Shown here one piece after another: positions 32,001 through 38,635 of a stretch of DNA of 64,000 nucleotides. A program made the translations under genes and the position numbers. This DNA comes from Pseudomonadota bacterium (GTDB taxonomy: Bacteria > Pseudomonadota > Alphaproteobacteria > Sphingomonadales > Sphingomonadaceae). The stretch is from the NCBI GenBank assembly GCA_021849075.1, contig JAJZTH010000002.1, positions 1 through 64,000 of the forward strand, given 5' to 3'. Position 1 is the stretch's first letter; each line of letters begins with the position of its first letter. The notes beneath the pieces are model-generated. The model searched no databases, was not told the origin of the DNA, and saw nothing but the letters and a program-made list of their open reading frames with translations.

Positions 32001-32571
32001 TGGCAACCTCGCCAATCCGGGATCGGCGACCGGCGCTTCCGTGATCACCTTCAGCGCCATGACGGGCGCGGCGGCGGCGGACCTTGCGCTGGCGGCGGCC
32101 GCGTCGCTGTCCTTCGCGCCCATGACGGGGATCGCGGCCGGGTTCGACGATCTGGTCTTGCCGTCTATTGTCGTTTCGACGCTGATCACCGGCAACCCGA
32201 ACCGAGACTTCCCGACGCCCCAGAACTTTTCCCTGTTCGCTGGCGACGCGAAGACGCTGAAGGTGACGGTCTTTAACGAAGAAGGCGATCCGATCCCCTT
32301 GGCTGGCGTCCAGGCTGTCACATGGCGGCTGGCACGGACCGCGCGAAGCGTGCCGGTCCTGACGAAGACCATAGGGGCCGGGGTGACAGTGATCGCCGAC
32401 GACGCGGCTGAAGGCGGGGCGAATTGCGGCCGCCTGGACGTCGTGATCGAAAGCGCGGACAGCGATCCGCTTGACGGCGAATATGTCCACGAATGCCAGA
32501 TCGTGGACGCGTCCGGCGCGCGATCCGCGATCTTCTATGGCCGCGCGAACGTCGCGCCCAGCCTGAATTGA
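29074..32571 (+). CDS. Giant 1165-aa beta-rich structural protein in the head module
   Basis: The GTG start at 29074 follows a GGGGAAAG site. The N-terminal 300 residues are beta-rich (MAIGDLIEITIVGGG). Residues about 430-880 look like a right-handed beta-helix or carbohydrate-binding region (repeated short strands; NTIIGKNVIADTDVPIIPAM, ISYNSFVGQRKN, NISTSDNVIYDTTGHSG). About residues 890-1030 hold a degenerate repeat containing FAPMTSLSAGNLA and FAPLTSLSAGNLA and related units, Ala/Ser/Gly-rich. The last about 120 residues (FPTPQNFSLFAGDAKTLKV) resemble the Ig-like BppU/baseplate N-domain. It is encoded between decoration and connector genes, not with tail fibres. Likely a head fibre or tailspike-like protein that binds surface sugar. 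Function unproven. Confidence 0.65.
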   Translation: MAIGDLIEITIVGGGVVTDSGYSPNVNGACAALRFEGLNKRHPLNDPVTDATKLSIVVQDPGFDASLNPITRTRTVRGTLPLKEPFPKLWSAFPSTVPPRSYCANNNIAYYTEAGGTKGATAPTHASGTVSDGGVSWTRIAADQLTGFVEQVSGGDVIVHVMLDMPIYAGSTIVSASIEAGAYTVGGTSNGARSAGITLTNASALQYEPVQSVFLTPPHKKFEGSAYVELKTDHSWGMHIGGGSPVAGARFTAWNNARTTASPVVSVSTPTLSTDYDTSSPGGCAVECLAATLNTSGIAAGDCFVEVEIFPWLGVPFRTRFDGEGADWQGSRAYAYAGIVVRNGANLYQLTTAGTSAASGGPTGTGTGIADGSCVWSYVGNLPDVQNSRNIPARWHFYNDPANVYKTGYCFVDPAGTATGVAGVFSTFAAADAAKGTLSNCYPTIAAAATALVTYNNTVDGVSTIHNDCGNGRIYLKAGSHSGFGASMTSLARPSVWLFVQADPSAAAGTVEFLVGAVKAVNSRLWIGDGIKFTATATGTGNIFIDPVKGATGTIGQIDSELVISGGDIRPFDASQPFAFRAGLVWYLNNSFTNYFVVRDSNTRWHLALVAGNRLDGNLSATGKTVHLIGNTIIGKNVIADTDVPIIPAMFNMIQDNKVLGLTGTTGGSLISVLSDSGTLGYPRLGYSISGNLVKSASYSGDKCAQISADGVTRTITNIVISYNSFVGQRKNGPYNDSSVQYKAQWFEGFNISTSDNVIYDTTGHSGNNPDGVRCQNYWGVYRVGYRANLNLIGSENGTNFVPNGYSGLRAGIASKWNMLTSSAQFSAQFADDKTGLSSSPSNVEGDYHPAAGAHALNMAVWQARTFDLSGDARRTDGSGAVGAFERTDPPPVSGNASATFAAFTTISAAALALAAAGSLAFAPMTSLSAGNLAAPGAGTGTVTVTLAPLSSSSAGALALAGVAAPGFAPLTSLSAGNLANPGSATGASVITFSAMTGAAAADLALAAAASLSFAPMTGIAAGFDDLVLPSIVVSTLITGNPNRDFPTPQNFSLFAGDAKTLKVTVFNEEGDPIPLAGVQAVTWRLARTARSVPVLTKTIGAGVTVIADDAAEGGANCGRLDVVIESADSDPLDGEYVHECQIVDASGARSAIFYGRANVAPSLN

Positions 32572-32584
32572 GGGGCGGCACGCC

Positions 32585-33172
32585 ATGCGCCAAGGAACTA
32601 TCGTCACCGTCAAATCGGACGGGTTCGCCCTGTCCGTCCTGGACGCCAAGCGCCAGCTTCGGATCGAACCGCAAGACACGGATCAGGACGATCATATCGC
32701 GGAATTGTGCGCCGCCGCCCATAGGAAGATCGAAAGGGAACTGGGCTATCCGATCCTTGTTCAGACACGGGAAACGCACCTGTCCGGCTTCCCGCGCGGG
32801 CCGATCTGGCTGGGCGGCGGCGACAACCTGTCGATCCTGTCGATCCGCTACCGCGACCGGCTGAACGTCCTTCAGACGCTGGACGCTTCCGCCTATGCCC
32901 TGGACGCCGTTTCACGGGTCGCCCAGGTCTATCCGGCGCCGTCGGCGACATGGCCTTCCACGCTATGCACGCCCGGCGCCGTCGTGATCGAATGGCGCGC
33001 TGGCTGGGACAAGCCGTCGGACGTGCCGGAAGACCTGATCCATGCAATGAAATTGCTGGTCGGGCACTGGGACCAGAACCGCGAAGCCGTCGTGATCGGG
33101 ACCATTTCGTCGGAAGTGCAAATCGCGCTGGACGACTTGCTGTTCCAGTTCCGCGTCCCCTTCGTCGCATAG
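32585..33172 (+). CDS. Head-tail connector protein, gp6-like
   Basis: A 195-aa protein of the HK97 gp6/phiE125 gp8 type: LSVLDAKRQLRIEPQDTDQD, DHIAELCAAAHRKIERELGYP and VPEDLIHAMKLLVGHWDQNRE. It forms the ring beneath the portal. It starts 14 bases after the giant structural gene. Length normal. Confidence 0.85.
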   Translation: MRQGTIVTVKSDGFALSVLDAKRQLRIEPQDTDQDDHIAELCAAAHRKIERELGYPILVQTRETHLSGFPRGPIWLGGGDNLSILSIRYRDRLNVLQTLDASAYALDAVSRVAQVYPAPSATWPSTLCTPGAVVIEWRAGWDKPSDVPEDLIHAMKLLVGHWDQNREAVVIGTISSEVQIALDDLLFQFRVPFVA

Positions 33173-33183
33173 GGGGGGCGGAC

Positions 33184-33528
33184 ATGCGCCTGGGGAGACT
33201 GAACAAGCGGATCACGATCCGCCGCGCGGCCGCGCCGACGCGCAACGCAATGAACGAACCCGTCGAAGTCTGGACCGACTTCGGATCGTTTATGGCCGAA
33301 CAGGTCCAGCAACGCCCGACGGAAAGCTGGAAAGCCGGACAGACGGCCGCCCAGTCCGAACGCGTCTGGCGTGTCCGCTGGACCGCCCGCACGGCGACGA
33401 TTTCGCCGCTGGACCGGCTGATCTGCGACGGCCGCGAATTCGAAATCACCGCCGCGTCGGAAATGGGCCGCCGGGCCGGGGTGGAAATCGTCGGGATCGC
33501 CTTTTCCGAAAAGGGCGCCGCCGCCTGA
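33184..33528 (+). CDS. Head closure protein (head-tail adaptor)
   Basis: A 114-aa protein starting MRLGRLNKRITIRRAAAPTR, with EVWTDFGSFMAEQVQQRPTE, ERVWRVRWTARTATISPLDR and a final beta hairpin, which is the SPP1 gp16/HK97 gp7 adaptor pattern. It seals the filled head and joins the tail. Starts at ATG 33184; longer frames fall in the connector gene. Confidence 0.82.
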   Translation: MRLGRLNKRITIRRAAAPTRNAMNEPVEVWTDFGSFMAEQVQQRPTESWKAGQTAAQSERVWRVRWTARTATISPLDRLICDGREFEITAASEMGRRAGVEIVGIAFSEKGAAA

Positions 33529-33553
33529 ACCGTCACCGCTGAAGGAAGCACCT

Positions 33554-33736
33554 ATGCACGTCAAAGCACTGAAGCCGCACGGCAACCCGTTCGGGGACGC
33601 CTATTGGAAGGACAAGGGTGCGACCTATTCCTTGCCCGACGTGGACGCCGCGCCGCTGATCACGTCCAAGCTGGTCGCCGAAGCGAAGCCCGCCGACAAG
33701 GCGCCGGGCAAGTCCGGCAATGGCGCGGAAGGTTAA
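33554..33736 (+). CDS. Small phage protein, 60 aa
   Basis: Starts MHVKALKPHGNPFGDAYWKD, ends in a Lys/Ala/Pro-rich tail. A GAAGGA site precedes it. It overlaps the next gene by 17 bases. Such short proteins recur in this slot of alphaproteobacterial phages; function unknown. Confidence 0.6.
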   Translation: MHVKALKPHGNPFGDAYWKDKGATYSLPDVDAAPLITSKLVAEAKPADKAPGKSGNGAEG

Positions 33737-34172
33737 GATCGAAGGCTTGCGCGAGCTGGAAGCCGCGCTGGCTGATCTTCCCAGGGCGACCGGAAAGAAC
33801 GTCCTTCGCCGCGTGCTGAAGAAGGCGGCCGCGCCAATCGAAAGCACGGCCGAAGCCCTGGCGCCGCACCTGACGGGCACGCTGGAACGCAACATCAATA
33901 TGGGAACCCGCCTGACGCGGCGGCAAGCCCAGATGGTCCGCAAAGCGGACAGCAAGTCGTCGGCTGAAATCCATGTCGGGACCGCCGATCCGGCGGGCAT
34001 TCAGACGGAATTCGGCAACGTAAATCAGACCGCCGAACCCTGGCTTCGCCCCGCATGGGACCAGAACAAGGAAGGCGCGCTGAACACGATCGCGACCGAT
34101 CTGGGCGGCGAAATCGACAAGGCGGCCGCCCGGCTGGCGCGCAAAGCCGCCCGCGCGGCAAGAGGGGGGTAA
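33720..34172 (+). CDS. HK97 gp10-like neck/tail protein
   Basis: A 150-aa protein with the HK97-gp10 signature: IEGLRELEAALADLPRATGK, NVLRRVLKKAAAPIESTAEA, LAPHLTGTLERNI, and PAGIQTEFGNVNQTAEPWLR near the end. It acts in neck or tail completion. It ends three bases before the DUF3168 gene. Confidence 0.88.
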   Translation: MARKVKIEGLRELEAALADLPRATGKNVLRRVLKKAAAPIESTAEALAPHLTGTLERNINMGTRLTRRQAQMVRKADSKSSAEIHVGTADPAGIQTEFGNVNQTAEPWLRPAWDQNKEGALNTIATDLGGEIDKAAARLARKAARAARGG

Positions 34173-34175
34173 AGC

Positions 34176-34574
34176 ATGGAAGAAGCCCTTGTCGCCCGCC
34201 TGATCGCCGCGACCGCGATCCAGGGGATCGTCGCCCGCCGGGTGAACTGGGGCTTCCGGGTTCAGGGTGAAGGGCTTCCCGCCCTGACGCTGTTCAACGC
34301 GTCGCCGGGCCGATCCTACACCTACAAGGGCGCGGCCGGGCTGTCCGGACCGCGCGTTCAATTCGATTGCTGGGCGTCGGACTTCGCCGCCGCGAAGGCG
34401 CTGGCGCGTGCTGTCATCGCCACAGTCGAAAACCCCGCCACGGTCGCGGGCGTAAAATTTCACGGCGCCTTCTTGGATCAAGAGCGGGGGCCGCTGATCG
34501 AAGACCTGGGCGGCGGACGGAAGGTCCACCGCATTTCGCTGGACTTGTTCGTCTGGTTTTCAGCCGCCGCGTGA
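34176..34574 (+). CDS. DUF3168 tail completion (tail terminator) protein
   Basis: A 132-aa protein: MEEALVARLIAATAIQGIVA, PALTLFNASPGRSYTYKGA, GLSGPRVQFDCWASDFAAAK, and GGRKVHRISLDLFVWF. These match DUF3168, the ring that caps the tail tube at the head side. It follows gp10-like closely, the usual order in HK97-type phages. Confidence 0.86.
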   Translation: MEEALVARLIAATAIQGIVARRVNWGFRVQGEGLPALTLFNASPGRSYTYKGAAGLSGPRVQFDCWASDFAAAKALARAVIATVENPATVAGVKFHGAFLDQERGPLIEDLGGGRKVHRISLDLFVWFSAAA

Positions 34575-34613
34575 TCCGCCCAGGGGCGCGGCTATTCCCA
34601 AGGAGAAAGACTT

Positions 34614-35054
34614 ATGTCCGGAGAAAGCATCGGCTGGGGAGCCGAAGCGTCATTGCACGACGGCGGTTCGCCCGGCGCGCTGGTCGAACTGGTCGGCGTG
34701 TTCAACATGACGCTTCCGAACCCGCAAACCGACGACGTGGAAGTGACGCATTACAAGTCGCCGAACCGCCAGCGCGAATATATCGCGGGCCTGATCGAGA
34801 ATGGAGAAATCCAGCTCGAAATGAACTACATCGCCGGATCGGCGACCGATCTGTTGCTGTCCGCCGCGAAAGCGTCGGGACAGGTCCGCGCCGCGAAGAT
34901 CGTCGTCCCGACGTCCACGAACGCCAACGGCTGGGGCTTCACGTTCAACGCCTATGTGAAGGGCTATGAACGCGCGATCCCGCTGGAAGACCGTCTGACG
35001 GCCGTCGCGACGCTGAAGGTCGCCGGGGCGGTCACTGAAGCGGCGGAAAGCTGA
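34614..35054 (+). CDS. Major tail (tube) protein
   Basis: A 146-aa protein: SGESIGWGAEASLHDGGSPG, LVELVGVFNMTLPNPQTDDV, EVTHYKSPNRQREYIAGLIE, GWGFTFNAYVKGYERAIPLE. This is the phage tail tube/lambda gpV-like or GTA tail protein pattern. An AAGGAGA site seven bases upstream implies high expression. No sheath gene follows, so the tail is non-contractile. Confidence 0.87.
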   Translation: MSGESIGWGAEASLHDGGSPGALVELVGVFNMTLPNPQTDDVEVTHYKSPNRQREYIAGLIENGEIQLEMNYIAGSATDLLLSAAKASGQVRAAKIVVPTSTNANGWGFTFNAYVKGYERAIPLEDRLTAVATLKVAGAVTEAAES

Positions 35055-35056
35055 TC

Positions 35057-35398
35057 ATGGCCGCGAACGGAAAGAAGCTGTTCGAAGCCCTGGGCGCGAA
35101 CTGGACCCTTGCCTTTGACGTCAACGCGCTTTGCCGCATTGAAGATCGGCTGGGGATCGAAAGCGCCCAGGACTTCCAGCGCGCGCTTCAGAAAAGCCTT
35201 TCGTTCCGGAAGCTGCGGACCCTGTTCTGTTGCGGCCTGTCGCCGGTCGCGACCGAAGATCAGGCGGGCGAAATCATGCAGGAACTGGGCATGGACGCCG
35301 TGATCGCGATGATCACGGAAACGATCCAGGCGGCCTTCCCGGACCCGAAGGGAAACGCCCGCCCAAACCCGCCGAAACCGGCGGCTGGAACTGGCTAG
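35057..35398 (+). CDS. Tail assembly chaperone, G-like (GTA gp10 family)
   Basis: A 113-aa protein: KLFEALGANWTLAFDVNALC, RIEDRLGIESAQDFQRALQK, FRKLRTLFCCGLSPVATEDQ, AGEIMQELGMDAVIAMITET. It resembles the gene-transfer-agent tail chaperone that is the counterpart of lambda gpG. The end of the gene carries a slippery GGGAAAC and a hairpin that give a longer product (see the fusion entry). Confidence 0.85.
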   Translation: MAANGKKLFEALGANWTLAFDVNALCRIEDRLGIESAQDFQRALQKSLSFRKLRTLFCCGLSPVATEDQAGEIMQELGMDAVIAMITETIQAAFPDPKGNARPNPPKPAAGTG

Positions 35399-35700
35399 AG
35401 CTTCTAGCCGAGTGGACGGCGGAAGGGATGGCGCCGGACGCGTTCTGGACACAGACGCCCCGAACGCTGGACGTCATCCTTTCCGGTCGCGCCGAAGCCC
35501 GGTTGCGCCGGTATGAACTGGCAATGTCGCAAGCGTGGCACACCGCCGCGTTCATCCGAATGAAGAAGTTCCCCCGCCGCGTGCCCGATCTGCGGAAGCG
35601 CGCGGGCGCGACGCCAGACAATCCCCAGTCTGGCGCCGAAGTTCTGGCGATCATGCGCCAGCTTGTCGCCGCGACGAACGGCAGGGGCAAAGCGGAGTAA
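35057..35700 (+). CDS. Frameshift fusion tail chaperone, GT-like
   Basis: Slippage at GGGAAAC joins residues 1-100 of the G-like protein to 114 residues of the -1 frame, giving about 214 aa. The T-like part reads WNWLELLAEWTAEGMAPDAF, RTLDVILSGRAEARLRRYEL, AMSQAWHTAAFIRMKKFPRR and AEVLAIMRQLVAATNGRGKA. A separate start for the T-like part is not evident: no ribosome site and the frame is out of phase with its neighbour. In lambda the G and GT products coat and load the tape measure protein, which also follows here. Confidence 0.75.
35350..35384 (+). promoter_or_regulatory. Programmed -1 ribosomal frameshift signal
   Basis: The heptamer G GGA AAC (35350-35356) is correctly phased in the chaperone frame (codons 99-100). 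Twelve bases later a perfect 6-bp hairpin CCGCCG-AAAC-CGGCGG (35369-35384) could stimulate slippage. A -1 shift enters the frame that stays open to 35700. Lambda uses the related GGGAAAG in its G-T pair. Confidence 0.75.
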
Positions 35701-35706
35701 CAGCCA

Positions 35707-38004
35707 ATGGCCGGAGCCTTGATCGGCGCGCTTCGCGTCACCCTGGGGATCGACACGGCCGCGTTCGAAGAAGGGCTGGGGATCGCTCAAAAGCGCCTGA
35801 ACGCGGCCGGGAAGAACCTTCAGCAAATGGGGGACCGCCTTAGCGGGCTGGGACAGACGCTTTCTATCGGGATCACCGCCCCGCTGGCGGCGTTCGGCGT
35901 GTCCGCTGTCAATGCCGCGTCGGACGCGGCCGAGCTGCAAAGCGCCTTTGATCAAACCTTCGGCGACATGGCGAAGGAAATGACGGCCTGGGCGACGGCG
36001 ACCGGCGACGCCATGGGGCGGTCAACCCAGTCCATTCAGCAAGCGGCAAACACCTTCGGAATTTTCTTCAATCAGGCGGCGCCGACGCGAAAAGAAGCGG
36101 CGGAAATGTCGAAGACATTTGCCGTTCTGGCGCAAGACCTGTCGTCGTTTTACAACGTCGCGGAAAGCGACGCCCTTCAGAAACTGCGGTCCGGCCTGTC
36201 CGGGGAGAGTGAACCGCTTCGCGACTTCGGCGTGTTCCTGACGGAAGCCAATGTGAAGGCGAAGGCGCTGGAACTGGGGCTGGGCGACCTGTCCGGCGAA
36301 ATCAGCGAACAAGACAAGATCATGGCGCGCTATGCCCTGATCCTCGAAAGCACGAAGAACGCCCAGGGCGACGTCGCGCGGACCAGTGGCGGGACGGCAA
36401 ATCAGATCAGGGCGGCGCAAGCGGCCTTCCAGGAACTGCAAGTCACCGTCGGAACGAAATTGCTTCCGATCCTGACGCCGCTGATCGGCAAGCTGGCGGG
36501 CCTATTGGACGCCTTTTCCGGGCTGTCCGACGGGACGCAATCCTTCATCATCGGCGCCGCCGCCATTGCGGCCGCGATAGGGCCGGTCCTGTTCGCCGTC
36601 GGAAGCCTCATTTCCATTGTCGGGTCGCTGGCGCCGGTCTTCGCGCCCGTCGTCGCGCTGATCGGTTCGGCCGGGCTGGGCGCTGCGCTTGCCGCCGCCG
36701 CGACCGCCGCCGCGCCGTTCATCGCCGCCGCCGCTGCGCTGGCGGCTGGCTGGGCGCTGTTCGGCGACAAGATCGGGCCGGTCCTGACGGCGCTGAAGGA
36801 CAAGCTGGTCGATACGCTGGGGCCGAAGCTGACGGCGATCTTCGACACGGTGAAGTCGGCGCTGGTCGAACTTTGGAACGGTCCCTTCGGCGAAGCGATC
36901 CGCGTTGTGATCGGCGTCCTGGGAGAGTTCGGCGCGGCCTATACGTCGATCCTGGGCGAAACCCTGATCCGCATTCTGGCGGCGCTGGCTGATGCCGTCG
37001 GGACCGCCTTCAAAGTGATCGTCGATGCCGTCAAGATCGTCGCCAACCTTTTGACCGGCGACTTCAGCGGGGCATGGAACGCGGTCAAGTCGCTTGTGTC
37101 GAATGTCGTCACCGGCTGGCTGGCGGTTCTGGAAGACCTGGCGCCCGGCGCCGTGAAGGCGATCAGCGCGCTTGTGACGGGCGTCCAGGAATGGATCGGC
37201 CGCCGCCTGTCCGCGATCTGGGAAGCCGCGAAGGAAAAAATCCAGTCGCTGGGCGACAAGTTCAAATGGCTTTGGGACGTTGTTGTCGGGCACAGCTACA
37301 TTCCCGATCTGTTCGACGGCATTCAAAGCGAAGCCGCGCGCTTTGTTCCGGAATTCGTCACGCCCCTGACGGCCGGGATCGACACGGTTGCGCAAGCCTT
37401 CGAAGGGCTGGATTTCAATATGCCGCCGCTGGACCCGTCGATCCCGACGCCCGGCGACGAACCGAACCCTGATGGGGAACCGTCTTCCAGCGCCGAAGAC
37501 GACATGCGGGAGAGCTTCCGCCGGACGTTCAGCGACGGCGTGCGTGCGGCGCTGGACGGCGATCTGAAGGGCTTCTTCCAGAACTGGTTTGAAAGCATCG
37601 GCAACCGCGCCTTCGAAAACATCCTGAATTCCGTCGCCGACGAATTCGGGAAGCTGTTGTCCGGCCTGTTCGGTTCCAGCGGATCGGGCGGCGGCGGGCT
37701 GGGAAGCATCCTGGGCGGCGCGCTGTCCAGCATATTCGGCGGGACGCCCGGCTTCGCCCTGGGGGGTAGCTTCACCGTCGGCGGGCGGCCGGGCCGCGAC
37801 GCCAACCTTGTCGCGTTCCGCGCCACGCGCGGGGAGAAGGTGACGATTACGGACGGCGACGCCGAAGGATCGGCGACCGGGCCGGGATCGCTTCAGTTCA
37901 ATTTCTATGGTCCGGTCACGAACCCGGAACAGGTCCGCCGGTCCGCCGCCCAGGCTGGCGCGCAACTGTTGCGCATGTCCGCGACCGGCAAGCGGGGGAT
38001 TTGA
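35707..38004 (+). CDS. Tape measure protein
   Basis: A 765-aa protein. The N-terminal part (LRVTLGIDTAAFEEGLGIAQ, NAAGKNLQQMGDRLSGLGQT) matches lambda-type tape measures. The middle has long hydrophobic helices (SFIIGAAAIAAAIGPVLFAV, VVALIGSAGLGAALAAAATA) and the C-terminal part is Gly-rich (SGSGGGGLGSILGGALSSIF). At about 1.5 angstrom per residue the tail would be roughly 115 nm, by the usual rule. Preceded by the frameshifted chaperones that wrap it. Confidence 0.9.
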   Translation: MAGALIGALRVTLGIDTAAFEEGLGIAQKRLNAAGKNLQQMGDRLSGLGQTLSIGITAPLAAFGVSAVNAASDAAELQSAFDQTFGDMAKEMTAWATATGDAMGRSTQSIQQAANTFGIFFNQAAPTRKEAAEMSKTFAVLAQDLSSFYNVAESDALQKLRSGLSGESEPLRDFGVFLTEANVKAKALELGLGDLSGEISEQDKIMARYALILESTKNAQGDVARTSGGTANQIRAAQAAFQELQVTVGTKLLPILTPLIGKLAGLLDAFSGLSDGTQSFIIGAAAIAAAIGPVLFAVGSLISIVGSLAPVFAPVVALIGSAGLGAALAAAATAAAPFIAAAAALAAGWALFGDKIGPVLTALKDKLVDTLGPKLTAIFDTVKSALVELWNGPFGEAIRVVIGVLGEFGAAYTSILGETLIRILAALADAVGTAFKVIVDAVKIVANLLTGDFSGAWNAVKSLVSNVVTGWLAVLEDLAPGAVKAISALVTGVQEWIGRRLSAIWEAAKEKIQSLGDKFKWLWDVVVGHSYIPDLFDGIQSEAARFVPEFVTPLTAGIDTVAQAFEGLDFNMPPLDPSIPTPGDEPNPDGEPSSSAEDDMRESFRRTFSDGVRAALDGDLKGFFQNWFESIGNRAFENILNSVADEFGKLLSGLFGSSGSGGGGLGSILGGALSSIFGGTPGFALGGSFTVGGRPGRDANLVAFRATRGEKVTITDGDAEGSATGPGSLQFNFYGPVTNPEQVRRSAAQAGAQLLRMSATGKRGI

Positions 38005-38008
38005 AGTC

Positions 38009-38635
38009 ATGGACTTCGACGACATTCAGTTCCCCGGCAAGATTTCGCTGAACAGCGTTGCCGGGCCTGAATTTTCGACTGACGTCACCGAAACAGCCGG
38101 GGGCTTCGAAAAGCGTAATCAGAACTGGTCCGGCGCGCGGTTGCGGTTCAACGTCGCGACCGGCGTCCGGACGGAAGCGGACTATGAAGCCGTCCTGGCG
38201 TTCTTCTATGGCCGGGCCGGTCGCGCGCGCGCCTTCCGCTTCCAGGACTGGTCCGATTTCAAGTCGTGCGGGATCGACGACACGCCCGCCCATGACGATC
38301 AGGTTCTGGACGTCGGCGACGGCGCGAAACAGTTCTTCCAGCTTCAAAAGTCCTATGTGTCCGGGCCTGTCACCTATGTCCGGAAGATCACCCGCCCCGT
38401 CGTCGGAACGGTGAAGGTCGGACTGGGCGGGATCAATCAGCCCGGCGGCTGGACGATCAATCACGCGACGGGCCTGATCACCTTCGCCACTCCCCCAGCG
38501 GCCGGGATCGCCGTGTCCGCCGGGTTCGAATTCGACATTCCGGCGCGGTTCGACATTGACCGGCTGGAACCGATCCACCTGTTCCGGGGCGCCGTCCAGC
38601 TCCCCGAACTGCCCGTCGTGGAAGTCCGCGAATGA
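38009..38635 (+). CDS. DUF2460, distal tail protein (GTA gp12-like)
   Basis: A 208-aa protein with the DUF2460 pattern: DIQFPGKISLNSVAGPEFST, GFEKRNQNWSGARLRFNVAT, FFYGRAGRARAFRFQDWSDF, and RRFDIDRLEPIHLFRGAV-like end (ARFDIDRLEPIHLFRGAVQL). It is the GTA gp12 counterpart, part of the hub under the tail. Start is the ATG at 38009, four bases after the tape measure stop. Overlaps the next gene (ATGA). Confidence 0.87.
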   Translation: MDFDDIQFPGKISLNSVAGPEFSTDVTETAGGFEKRNQNWSGARLRFNVATGVRTEADYEAVLAFFYGRAGRARAFRFQDWSDFKSCGIDDTPAHDDQVLDVGDGAKQFFQLQKSYVSGPVTYVRKITRPVVGTVKVGLGGINQPGGWTINHATGLITFATPPAAGIAVSAGFEFDIPARFDIDRLEPIHLFRGAVQLPELPVVEVRE

